Shown here piece by piece: positions 12,501-23,650 of a DNA stretch of 64,000 nucleotides. The notes beneath the pieces were generated by a model, which did no database searches, was not told the DNA's origin, and saw nothing but the letters and a program-made list of their open reading frames with translations. A program made the position numbers and the translations under genes. The stretch lies in NCBI GenBank assembly GCA_028554755.1, contig JAPTOF010000015.1:11016501-11080500 (forward strand). The letters run 5' to 3'. Each line of letters opens with the position of its first letter. Within the stretch, counting starts at the first letter, position 1. This DNA comes from Cordia subcordata (taxonomy: Eukaryota; Streptophyta; Magnoliopsida; Boraginales; Cordiaceae).

Positions 12501-14400
12501 AATGATAACATACAACGCTCTTCCATTTTCAAGATGATGCAGATTTATCTGAAGACTAAAAGATCTTCTATAGAGCAATTCTATAATTTGGTAACTATTG
12601 AATCATATTTATCCTTCTCTGAGTATCTAGCATAAATGCAAATAGGCATTCTCTATTCTTAGACTTATATATGATTCTGCATTCGATCCAAAAAAATGTA
12701 TTAAAAAATAACACATCTTTAACCTTTGGTTCCAACCATCGAGGACACTAACACATTAGCTAGAATATTACAAATATGGAATTTAGCACAAACAAAGTTT
12801 GTGTCAAAACCACATTTCTCATAATGTCCCATGTGTTTCCTTGAAAGGTACCAAATTAAAGATGTAAACTATCATCTTAAGATTACGCTCCCACCAAGAC
12901 ATAGGCAACAATATAAGAAATATCACAAACGTTATCATGTCTACGAGTGTTTAATTTCTCCAATCATCCATACCATTTTCCTTGTAAAGAAAAAACTTGA
13001 TGTAGATTACTAAGTCACAATCAATAATGTACAAGGTATCTCTCGAGTTCATACGTAAGGCATACTTCACTTTGATCAAGATCAAAGAGGCTTTGATGTA
13101 TTCATCTAATTTCTGCTCTACCTTAGTCTTAACCTACTAGAGACTTGTGTAGTATCAGATAATAACATTTGTATCTTGAGCAATCTCTAGTCAAAACTAA
13201 TACTCAAACCCTTACAAACTAGTTAGCTCATGGAACCTCATACATTAATGTGATCCAATTTTTAACACTTTCTGAACTCCTTGTCACCTAACGACAAATC
13301 TCTTTATGATAAAATGATCCATTTTGCAAGTTCGTTATTTCGGCTAGTTCCTACAAAGAATCGGACTAATGACGTATACAATACTTGAATTCTTGATGTA
13401 GATGCTACATAGTTGGTTCTCATCCTTTAGAGACTATGAGTGTAATAGGAGCATCCATCGACAAAAGGATCACCTCGTAGGAACTACGAGATCACCCTAA
13501 GGATGCCTTCGGCATCTAGGGGTCACGGACCGACCATAGAACCCTGTTTAATAAGTGGAATGCATTAGCTGTCCACTTTCAGGTTGGGCAGTAAGGGTCA
13601 GAGAAGGGTAATCACTCATTCTTAAAACCAGCCTATCAAAGAATTCTACGGACGATTGATTCCATGTGATACATACACTTTGGATCAAAAAAGTTTGATC
13701 AATTCCAACATAATTTCCTTTCGAATTGAAAACTTGCTCGAATTGGATTTTTTTGATTTCTATATCGAAGATATATTTACAAAGTTGTTCAATTTGTTGA
13801 TTAGCAGATTAATCGTTTTTTCCTAGATGCGTTGACATTTCTCTTTTTTTCATTCTAGTTTTTGACATGGAAAGGAATGAAGAAGATTAAAAATATAATC
13901 AAATATCTATGACTTTCATCGAATACGGCTTTCTGCAGAATTCTATATGCATCTATGAGATCGAGTATGGAATTCTGTTTACTCACTTTAAATTAAGTAT
14001 CCATTTCCCTCCAACTACATCTTTGATGCAGTGCTAGTACATCTAAGAATTCTTAATTTGCTAGTTGTAAATAGCCCCCAGGCTATGGAACAAAGGATTA
14101 TCCCAAATCTACACCGAGGGACCTTTGCAAGTCATCATCCCTCATAGAAAAGACCATTAGAAGCTATAGCTTCGAGATCTAGTAAGTTGTGAAGCCCACA
14201 CTCAACCAACTTCTTATCATGCACTTAGACAAGTTGTCTCTTACACAAGATTAGAAGTTATGTCTTCAAGATCTAGTGAGCTATGAAGCTCAAATTCGAC
14301 TAACTTTTTGTTATGCCTTAGACAAGATGCCTTATGTGTGAACGCGTCCAAAGTGTTATTAGTTAGAGAAATTATCCTTTCATGGATCAAATTTGCTCTA
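12501..14400 (-). pseudogene. Copia integrase region, heavily decayed, unit B
   Basis: Assigned mainly by position between gag and reverse transcriptase. A weak match to the copia integrase tail (FVGYPKETKGY type) is visible as a KETHG-like stretch on the minus strand near 12835-12860. The catalytic triad was not recognised. A plastid-like segment (13471-14012) sits in the middle and would interrupt any frame. Confidence 0.4.
13471..14012. other. Plastid-derived insertion (NUPT), unit B
   Basis: From memory, two blocks resemble angiosperm chloroplast inverted-repeat DNA. The first (about 13471-13635) holds a CGTAGGAACTACGAGATCAC stretch, GGTCACGGACCGACCATAGA, and AATCACTCATTCTTAAAACC, recalling the rRNA-operon intron/spacer region. 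The second (about 13636-14012) holds TTTCATCGAATACGGCTTTC and GATCGAGTATGGAATTCTG, recalling the rps12 to trnV side. Base composition differs from the surrounding retroelement. I could not search a database, so exact plastid coordinates and orientation are not given. Confidence 0.6.
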
Positions 14401-14939
14401 TGTTTTGTAGTAATAATGCAATAGGATGTTGTTAAACCTTATGTATTCTATCAAATGACAAAAGTTTCCATATCTACTGAAATTGAAACCAAAATAGCAA
14501 TACAATGTCCATGAAGTTTAAAACAAAGTTCTTTCGCATGTTTGGAACATAAATATTAACATGAATATCAAAACACTAAGTAACTCCCACTATATAACCC
14601 TATACTTTGCCTTGTTGCGCACTTTGAAAGTAAAGCTTCCTCATTTCTTATCCATGTCTCCTGAAACCTCTGCTAAAAATAGTAGTTATGGTTACCAGCT
14701 TAGGGCCTACTTATAAGTTGGATCAACTACCATAAGGGTTTCACTGTGAGAAGTGAAGCTTACATCTTTTTAGTGCTTAGATAGGTAAATGGGATGATGT
14801 ATCCTCCAGTGCTCTTACAAACCACGCTAAAAAATATTTCCCTGTGGGCTTGTCATCTGTTGCCCTCTTTTGTTTCTTTCCAGAACTGGCAATTTGCTAT
14901 TGCTCAATACTATCCAACTACCCCTTTCCATGTTCCAAT

Positions 14940-15709
14940 TGTTTCCCTTTATCACTAGACTAAATAGCACTAAAAGGTTTAACTTTAGGAATGGAAACTT
15001 GGGCCTTTTTTTTGAATAATAGACTCTACTTTCTTAAGTTCCTTCGCTAAATCGAAAAAGGTCAAGTTCAACTTGTTTGACTTAACTGTTAGCTTGAGCT
15101 TCTTGAAGGTTTCTGGTAGTGTCTCGAGTATCATCTCAATTTGAGTTGTAATGTCAATATAAGCACCTAAGGTCTTGGCAATGTCAAAGTTATCCATCAA
15201 CCTAAGCACATGCTCTTCTCTTTCTGCCATTCTAGAATTCATGATCTCTCATATGGCAGCTTGCCTAACTAGCCTACTAATGTTGTTGAATATCTTAGAC
15301 AATAAGGTCATGATTTCTGTGGTAGTCCCCATACACAACAAACTGTCGAAAAAAGATGCTAATATATAGCACTTGGCCATAGCATTAGCACTCATCCAAC
15401 CTTGTTCAGCATCTTACTGGATATTAGTAGAACCAATCCCTATCGGGAACAGGGTTGGGTAAGGACAAACTTGTACCCATTCTCACTGAGTACTTTGTCC
15501 AAGTTCCTCTTTTAGTGAACATTGTTTGGGCTGGTTAACTTATTCTCGAAGAGAATACCCGCCAAACCATTAGAGGAACTGGACAACATTTTACTGGATA
15601 CAGATATAATGATATCATAAATGAATGAGTAAAATAATATGATACAAGAATGATATGTATGTAAAAGTGGAAGACAACATACATTAAACCCTTTTACATC
15701 ATTTTCCAT
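14940..15709 (-). pseudogene. Copia gag pseudogene, unit B
   Basis: The minus strand encodes, across several stops and shifts, a plant copia Gag. Near 15570 there is GLAGILFENKLTSPN (usual substrate: 'NKLTGPNY..WKRNL'). Then come ANAMAKCYILASFFDSLL near 15380-15330, AEREEHVLRLMDNFDIAKTLG and DITTQIEMILETLPETFKK. The domain ends with LTFFDLAKELKKVESII. The last block is an 86-codon open frame (15242-14985). Gag would form the particle shell. No zinc knuckle was recognised downstream. Confidence 0.82.
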
Positions 15710-17619
15710 TTAGATGATAAACCCTCAAACTCCTGTGATGTAACAGTGTCTCAACCCTATCAACTTGAACTCCATGGATGGCATGGATGAATAAATGAAT
15801 AGCTGATTTAGGCTGTAGCTTATTTGGATAACATTTATCTAGACAGACACTATCGAATGGTATCCAATCATTATTTTGTTTGACCTCTCAAATCATCTTA
15901 GGGCCTCCACTGATGGGTTAGCCGAACCCATGATTTGAGTTGAGTGTATTTAACCACTCATTAGTGTCTCATTCCCCGTTATATATCTAGACTTGAGCCT
16001 TCTGATCGGGTAGTGACTCTTATCCCCATGTCATGAGACGATCTATGATGATGAACTTTATTGATGGGATCGTCGAACCTCATCAATGCCCTTATGAACG
16101 TACACGTTAAGTCTACCTTGCTCAATCTAGGTGATTGTAACGCCCTCCGATAGGGATGTCAATGCCACTCTATCTTAGTGTGAACCAGATATGGATGGTC
16201 GTGGGTTTCCAATCCCCTCTCCCACTTAATATTTTGACCTTAAGGGTTTTTTCTATTTATCTTGGTCCCATATGTTGTGGATCTAAACACCACCTTTAAA
16301 TTAAAAGACCTCAGAATGTTCTTGACTTGAGTCTTCTAATGGGTTTTGACATTCTTGTCAACATCCCATTAGGCAATCTTTAGTAAAAAACTCCATCGAT
16401 GGGATGGCCGAACTCACTAATACCTTTTATGCTTTAAGATTCAACTTTGTGTTTCTAAAATATTTCAAGTTACTGAAATAGATTCGACTTAATCTTGGGC
16501 CTTTAATGAACCCATGGATTGGCAACTTGACTTCCTCTATTCGCTATTGTACTTTGACTTTAGTTCTAAACACCCCTTTAAATTAAAAGATTCTCTTTGT
16601 GTCGCTAAGTCAAAATTGTACCAAAATAGGGAATCAAACCTAAATCTAGATTACAAAATCCTTGGGTTGGCAAACTTGAGTTGTCTATATCCATTGGTTA
16701 ATTAGTATCACAAGCAACTAATATCCTTAACCAATTTCATGCATTGCTTTTTAGGATTTCTAATTACTGAATAATTAGCCTAAGTAATTTCGAGAGACTT
16801 ATCAAACTCAAGCCAAACAAGATCCAAGGGTTAGCCAATTTTAAACCTTTCTTAGTTGGACATGTTGCTATGTGATCTCATTGTAATAATCTATACATGC
16901 AATCAAGCATGTATATAGATATGACAAAATAAACATCCATAGCATAAATAAATAGTCCATAATTGATGGCTCCTTGTTATACCGCTCTAAGCTCAAAGCT
17001 CAATGTAATTGAAATGCCAAAACCAAACTTTTGCTTCAAACCTACTTTAACTGCTTAAGCTTGATCAAGTTGCCAATCGATTGATTAGGTCGAACAATTA
17101 GGTCAACTGACACTTCCACTGAATCAGCATCCTAGCCAGTCGAGCAACGGCCTCCTGCTAGTCAACTCGGTCGAATAGTACTACCAAAAAGCTCCTAATT
17201 TTGCTGGTCAGGCCTAAGACTCCTGCTAGTCGATTGGCTGCTCCAAAATTGCCTCGAACTTTGTGCACAACAACGTTTTCAGCTCAGAATTGATTTATCA
17301 CAAGGAATTACATGGAAAAGCATCTCGTACAAGCTTCATATATGACAAAAAACATAAATTTGGCCACCAAATACAAGCGAATTCCCATTGTCATGCTTCT
17401 TGCAAATTGAAGCTACATTAACTTTCTATGCAAAAGTTTAAATCCATACATTCAAACCATCGATTAGGACCAAAATCACACTTATGCTACAACCACAAAG
17501 GTTTGCCCATAAACATACACCATAGAAACATATAAATCTTTCCACCTAGAAGATTATTACTCATTCTATTATTCCATTACGCAATTTTAAGCCATAAGTA
17601 TATGTATAATGGTACCAAA
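15710..17619 (-). mobile_element. Copia leader (5' untranslated region) with degenerate internal repeats, unit B
   Basis: A long untranslated leader between the primer binding site and gag, with no coding frame. A motif like GATGGGNTNGCCGAAC recurs near 15913, 16065 and 16396, and CACCNCCTTTAAATTAAAAGA recurs near 16283 and 16572, indicating old internal duplications. Near 17080-17240 there is a cluster of CCAGTCGA / GGTCGA motifs, also seen in the unrelated gypsy LTRs here. Confidence 0.6.
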
Positions 17620-17631
17620 GCTTTGATACCA
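17620..17631 (-). other. Copia primer binding site (initiator Met tRNA type), unit B
   Basis: Minus strand TGGTATCAAAGC, one base from the standard TGGTATCAGAGC of plant copia elements, which is complementary to the 3' end of initiator methionine tRNA. It sits two bases inside the LTR end at 17634. Confidence 0.85.
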
Positions 17632-17633
17632 CT

Positions 17634-19408
17634 TGTTGGATCTAGATGCTATTCCTATGGCTAGTTTTCATTCCAAATTCTAAAAAACAAAATCACATTA
17701 ACAATGATGGGAATGGTAACATAGCATAAATAAAGTCTATTATACACATGGGCATCATATTCAAACAAAAACACGAGTAAATTTAAGACCCGTTACCCTT
17801 GTAGCACCCAGATGCAAATTTGGTTTCTTCGTGTAGTACCCGCCTTGTATTATTCTTCTAGTGGTCTTCTCCACTATTTCCAAAGCTTTATTTCTAGGAA
17901 ACAATTTGCTCTATAGTAGGCAAGCAATTTTTAAGGCTAAATTAAGGTCATGGAATTTAGTGTGTGTTCTTGGTGCTAGTGTGTGAAATTTTCTACACAA
18001 ACCTATGAAGGAAATATCTCTCTCTCTTTCATTCTCATATGGGTTATGCATATCTTGTACTATTTATAGTCCAAGGTAACCTTAATAAGGATAAAGTTCC
18101 TAGAATTTTATGTTTCACTATAATACCTCTCCTTAGTCTTTCTAGAAATGGAATATTCCCTAGGGATAAGGATATCCCAAATATTTCATCTCACACACTA
18201 AATATCTTCCATGTGGGCCTTACTTATCTAAATAAGATATCCATGAGTTATATTAAGAAAACCCAGATAATTAAATCCCTTCTTAATTCTAAACTCCAAT
18301 CTTAATTGACAAACCACATAATTGATTTACCTTAATTAATTTATCAAAAAGAGTAATGGCTAATGGAGGAATCAAAAGACATAATTACCTTTGGCATCAA
18401 ATATGACCAAAATACCCTCGTCATCTCTTAGCCGACACTAAGGCCATTTTAACCTCAGTCTATTTCTGCCAGAAGACAAAAGCCACACTCCAAGGATAAT
18501 TACTGGCTAAGCAGGAGCTTGTCACCCGCTCCGGTGACCTCTGTCTTTGACCAACCAAGTAAAATGTCCAAGACGCCCCTCAATGTATACCTGTAGTCAA
18601 GGTCGATCGCAACAAGCACCATCACCCCCAAGACTACAAATGGAATCTCGAAATCTCTAGTCCCATATAATGATTATCCACTTGTCATGGATTCCTTAAT
18701 CTAGGGAGTGACCTATAAGCCAAATGATCGATATACCCCTAAGGGTATTATCACTAGTACTAGATTTCTAGTGATCAAGTGCACAAATCCAAGGGGGCAC
18801 ATAGACTCTACTGTTGCATTTGCATGTCCCAACTTAGTTAGCATGCAATACCCAATGTACGAGGTAGACAATCTTATCATACAAGACCTCTCCTTGTGGT
18901 ACATCAAAGTGCTGTATCCTAACATAGTTAGTTCATCTGCATATGCTCAAGATTAAGAGCATTGGTCACTCAGAAGCTATGAGTAACTTGTCTTCTATAG
19001 TTGACGGTACAGTTCCCAAAAGACATACTCACGATAGCCTTCTTCAATGCGTGACACACACTCTAGGAGCGTAGTCTAGAAAACCATCCAATGACCTAGG
19101 TAGATCACCCTCTCAAGAAGACTCGCCCAGTATAACCTTGTCCCCGTAGAGTAACTAATACTACCATCTGGTTATGAATATCTTTTATGATATCACCAAA
19201 TCTGGACTTGGATCTATTGTGCATCCAGCTTCACTACGCACTCAAGTTATTGGTCTATATCATTGGACCTTTATACTTTGTATTAATGCATAGATAGAGA
19301 GAATAAGTTGTGCAAAACTCAATCATATGAATGATACCATGAACATATTATGTCTACTATTCAGTACTCACCATGTGCTTTTAGTCTTTAGGGCATACAT
19401 CTTCATCA
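17634..19408 (-). repeat. Copia 5' LTR, unit B (1,775 bp)
   Basis: Starts TGTTGGATCT at 17634 beside the primer binding site. It ends ...CATCTTCATCA at 19408, where unit C has the less mutated ...CTTCAACA. The coding-strand termini are therefore TGTTG...CAACA. It truncates the 5' side of the GH28 pseudogene. An 88-codon open frame (18039-18305, plus strand) lies antisense to it. Confidence 0.82.
18061..18068 (-). promoter_or_regulatory. TATA box of copia 5' LTR, unit B
   Basis: Minus-strand TATAAATA in the context GGACTATAAATAGTACAAG, a good plant TATA box in the middle of the LTR, where the U3/R promoter is expected. Functional state is unknown. Confidence 0.5.
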
Positions 19409-19572
19409 CCTATCATTAACTTATGTTATCTCTTGATGACAGAAAATAAATCTCAAACATGGGTGTTATTCAATATAATCATCACTACAAATTAGAGATA
19501 GCATAACTTGTGAATATTCTTTTATATTTGATAATTCTTCTAAACATTCACATATGTTTATATATGTGACAG

Positions 19573-20309
19573 CATTGGTAGCTGTCACGGAGAAACAGAT
19601 GTAAAAGGAATTACCATAACCAACTATAAATTCATTGGCGCAACAAATGGAGCCAGAATTAAGACTTGGCATGATTCTTCAGTACTTTCAGCTTCAAACA
19701 TTGTCTATGAAGATTTAGTTATGAATGCGGTTGCCAACCCATTATCATCAACTAATACTACAATTCTATTGGTAGAGTAGTGGTAAGATACTATACTTTC
19801 TTGTGCTTAAGTGAATTTAAAATATTTTTTTAGTTATGATTTTGTAATTTTGATGTCCAAATATACTGAAACTTAAGAAAAGTAAGTGATTGTTTTCTCA
19901 TAAAATATTAAAGTTTATCAAACTATTTTATAGAATCATTAGCTTTCTCACCCACAAGATAGAGAGTACATCCACTTGTTCTTTTTAATTATTATGATGA
20001 AATAGAAATTTGATACTTGATTTCTTCATTATAAATTAGATATCTGTGAACTTTAACCTTAATGCCTTCTTTGAAGTAACTACACAGCCATCCAAGGTGA
20101 AGACCATTGATGTCTATTTCAAGAACATAATTGGTACCACTATCTTAGAGGTTCCAGTGACCCTCAATTGTAGTGAAGCAGCTCCTTATGAAAACATTAA
20201 ATTGGCTAACATTGATCTAGTAGCAACCTCTGTGGATGTTGGCCCTTTTTCTTCATTATGTATTAATGGCAAATTCCTAGTTCATAGGAAACTTCCCTCC
20301 CAATTGTAG
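19573..20309 (+). pseudogene. Polygalacturonase (GH28) pseudogene, two 3' exons, unit B
   Basis: After an acceptor-like ...GTGACAG the frame reads SIGSCHGETDVKGITITN, then GATNGARIKTW and ASNIVYEDLVMNAV-NP. These match the polygalacturonase blocks SIGSLG, NG-RIKTW (with the conserved substrate-binding RIK) and NPI. A one-base loss after NP (about 19740) shifts the frame. In the restored frame the next residues would be III-N then a stop (19753-19755) in place of the usual DQ/NQ. A GTAAG-like donor near 19783, about 250 bp of intron-like sequence, and a last exon (about 20040-20309) follow. The catalytic exons are missing, cut off by the copia LTR. Confidence 0.8.
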
Positions 20310-21049
20310 CTAGATCGTAAATACATACTTAAAAAGGTCTATAGATAATTTTTTATTTAATGTTCCATTCTTTGGCATCTTCTAGGAGGTCTAAAGGATG
20401 ATCATTCCTTTAGATGCAAAACATGTAAGATGACATGTATCTTATAGCATTCAACTCAAATGAATATGCCAAGTCTCTTTCTGTCTATTTTCTTTTTACT
20501 TTATGAGGTATCTATTGTTTTGTTCATTGACCATGGCATGAACATAATCAAATTCTTAACTATATTCTAGTTTTATGTGAACTTTGAGTCGTTAATTATA
20601 AATTTTATTATGGAATCTCAAGACTAGAGTCTTTCTTATTTACTTTTTGGTCAAAGGAAGAAACTTTCATCAAGAAAAAAAGGAGTTGTAAATTACAATC
20701 TCCCCATACATCTGCTTCAATGGTGAGACAGCTCTTCACGAATCGGATACGCATTAAATTCACGATGTCAATCATCAGAGAACTAAGTTTGTATCTCCTT
20801 CTTGCTAACGTTAGGTATGATTTAGGGTTGCCATCTTAGTGCAATCATGGCTCGAAAAGGCTTACACTTGTCCTTATGCCCCCAGGTGTAGTTTCAAGTG
20901 TCTTGGATTTTGATCTTATTCTGAGCCTAAGCTTCCATTAGCAGCTTCAACCTTTTTCTTTCCCTTCAGCTCCTAGCTTGCAATGGATAATCTTGGATTG
21001 GCTTGATCACATACTGTGCCTTCTTATTATGGCTTTAGTGGTTGGCTTT
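20310..21049. other. No gene: GH28 3' flank and decayed sequence, unit B
   Basis: AT-rich, without a supported coding frame. It includes a small cluster of unit B-only changes (about 20740-20880) relative to units A and C. Confidence 0.5.
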
Positions 21050-21729
21050 CTCACAGGTTAATCGTTACCATATACACTCCCATCTCACTTAAGAAAGGGG
21101 TTTTGTCCAAAGCCATTTCCTCAAAGATTTCAATATTACTTTCTTTAATTGCCTTCTAAATGGCGTTCCTTAAAACCACGTAGTTTTCGATATTGTGAGA
21201 CTAACAGTGGTGTTACTTCTAGTATTTTTGGTCTAAGATTTCTTTCAATGATGGGATCTTGTGTTCTGCTAATAGTCGCACTTGCTTGTCTTTCAACAGG
21301 TGGTCAAATATCGTCGTAGCTTTGGAGATATAGTAAAAGTAATATTTCCTCTAAGGTTTGGGGAACGCTTGGCAAACATAACCATTCTCGCCTATGATCT
21401 ACGTGGGAGAGACCATTTTTTCCTCAACACCCTTTGATAGTACATAAGTGCTTACCCTATGGTGGCTTCTATTATGTGAACTCTTATGGAGGTTAACCTC
21501 ATTCTTTCTCTCTCTTCTCTATGTAGTAGCTCGTACTTGATAGCATTAGCAGCTAGCTAAAAAAGATCTATGGACAATTGCCCTTGGAATTTCTTTTATA
21601 ATTCCAATTTTACATACTTGGGCTCATAAAACTATTTGTAACATCTAATATAGTACTTTTTTAAACCTCACAATAAATTGCTTTGCATAATCACTAGCAT
21701 CTAGCTCATCTTAGCTAGGCCCATCTATT
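21050..21729 (-). pseudogene. Ty3/gypsy gag remnant, unit B
   Basis: Same decayed Gag C-terminal region as in unit A, ending at the inverted copia LTR. It keeps the 27-bp stretch near 21263 that unit A has lost, and the block encoding the MIFDHLLKDK-like helix is changed here by several substitutions. It has no intact frame. Confidence 0.58.
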
Positions 21730-23650
21730 TGAATTTTACGTTTTAAACACCACAAGCACATGGTGGTTACTAGCTATTGGACATGATACGCTCATGATAT
21801 TATTTATATGATTGAGTTTTACACAACGAACTCTTTCCATTTGCATTGATTCAGTGTATGAAGGTCCAATGATATCGACCAATGACTTGGATGCACAGCG
21901 AGGCTAGACACAGTAGGTCCAAGTCTAGATTTGGTGATATCATAAACTAGTCCATAGCCAAATGGTGGTGTTGGATGCTTTATCAAGATAAGTCTATTGT
22001 AGGCAAGTCTCTTTGATAAGGTGATCTCCCTAGTTCGTTGGATAGTTTTTCTAGGCTCTAATCCTAGTGTCTATGTCATGCATTGAATAGGGCCACCATG
22101 AGTATGTCATCTAGGAACTGTACCATCAAATATAGAAGACAAATAGCTTTTGAGTTACCAATGCTCTTAATCTTGAGCATATGTGGATGAGCTAATAAAG
22201 TTGGGATACAACACTTTGTTGTGCCACGGTGAGAGTTATCATTTGATATGATCATCAACATTGTACATTAGATCTTCTGTTCTATTTAGTTATAACATGC
22301 ATATGCAATAGTTGAGTCTATGCACCCCATTGGATTTGTCCAATTGATCATCAGAAATCTAGTACTAGTGATATTACTCTTCAGGGGATATTGGTCATAT
22401 AGCTTGTGGGTCACTCCCTAGATCAAGAAATCTATGACTAGTGGATAATCATTCCATGGGACAAGATATTCTGCAGTTCCAGATGGAGTCTTGGAGGTTA
22501 TGGTACATGAAAGGACTCGCCTTGACTACGAGTATACATAGAAAGGTATTTTGATTATTTCACTCAATTGGTGAAAGCTAGAGATCACCAGAGTGGGTGA
22601 CAAGCTGTTGCGTAACAAGTGATTATTCTTAGGGTACGGCTTTGGTTTTCTGGTGAAAATAGATCGAGGTAAAAGTGGCCTTAATGTTGCCAAAGAGGTC
22701 GAGAGGGCATTTTGGTTATTTTGAAAGTAAGGGTAATTATGCCTTTTGGTCCCTCCACTGGCCATTACTCTATTAGATGCATCAATTTAGGAATGTTAAT
22801 TACGTGGATTGCTTAATTAAGATTTGAGTTTAAAATTAAGAAAGGATTTAATTATACGGGTCTTTTTAATATAACTCATGGACATCATAATTAGACAATC
22901 GAAGCTCATATGGAAGATATTTAGTGCGTAAGCCAGAATATTTGGGACGGTCTTATACCAATGGGATATTTCTTTTCTAGAAGGAGTAAAGATCGGTATT
23001 ATGGTGAAGCATAATATTTCCAAATCCTTATCCATATTAGGGTTGCTTAGTACTATATATTCTATGGGATAAGCATAACCCATATGGAAAAAGCGAGATC
23101 CTCTTTGAAGTATTTCTTAGAGTTTGCACAAAAATTGGCACACACTATCACTAAGTACACACATTAAATCCTATATCCTCAATTAAGCCTAGATTAATGC
23201 TTGCCTACTACGTAACACTTCATATCCTAGATACAGAGGGTAGTAATATTGGAGAAGACCACTAAAAGGCTTGTTCGAGATTGGTATTGAGTAAAGATGC
23301 TGGTTGCATTCGAGTCACGCTACAAGGGTAATGGATCTTAACTCTACTTTTGTTGTTACTCGTGTTCTTAGTGCCCATGTGAATAATAGATTGTGCGTAT
23401 GCTATATTTTTGCTCCTATTGTTGTTTATACGCTTTGAGTAGCATTAGAGCTTATGTTTCTATTATTCATGTTAATGACATAAAATTGTGTAAGGATGCA
23501 ATAGGATGTGTAATAATCTCGTGGGTGGCAAGATTTATAAGTTTCTATGGTGTATTTGTTATAGGTTAGCCTTTGTGCTTGCAGCACATATGTAATTTTG
23601 CTCCCAGTTGATGGTTCGTATACTTGATTTAACTTCTTGAGTAGAAAAAA
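21730..23650 (+). mobile_element. Inverted copia LTR plus leader fragment, unit B
   Basis: Counterpart of 1762-3679. Together with the minus-strand copia 5' LTR at 17634-19408 it forms a large imperfect inverted repeat around the GH28 pseudogene and gag remnant, with arms of about 1.8-2 kb and a spacer of about 2.3 kb. An 88-codon frame antisense to this LTR (23083-22817) parallels the one in the other arm. Confidence 0.7.

Larger units (their letters stand above)
9137..19408 (-). mobile_element. Decayed Ty1/copia element, unit B
   Basis: Minus-strand element in the order 5' LTR (17634-19408), primer binding site (17620-17631), leader, gag (about 15709-14940), pol (about 14400-11400), polypurine tract (11364-11376), truncated 3' LTR (11363-9137). 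Both LTR outer ends read TGTTG on the coding strand, and the element's domain order is that of Ty1/copia. Stops, frameshifts, a plastid-like insertion and a solo LTR in its 3' LTR show it is long dead. Confidence 0.85.

Noticed and set aside
14985..15242. Stand-alone small gene on the minus strand
   Set aside because: Its motifs (DITTQIEMILETLPETF) place it as the C-terminal half of a copia Gag with broken continuation on both sides.
17620..17631. tRNA gene near the TGGTATCAAAGC site
   Set aside because: Only the primer binding site complementary to tRNA is present; there is no cloverleaf.
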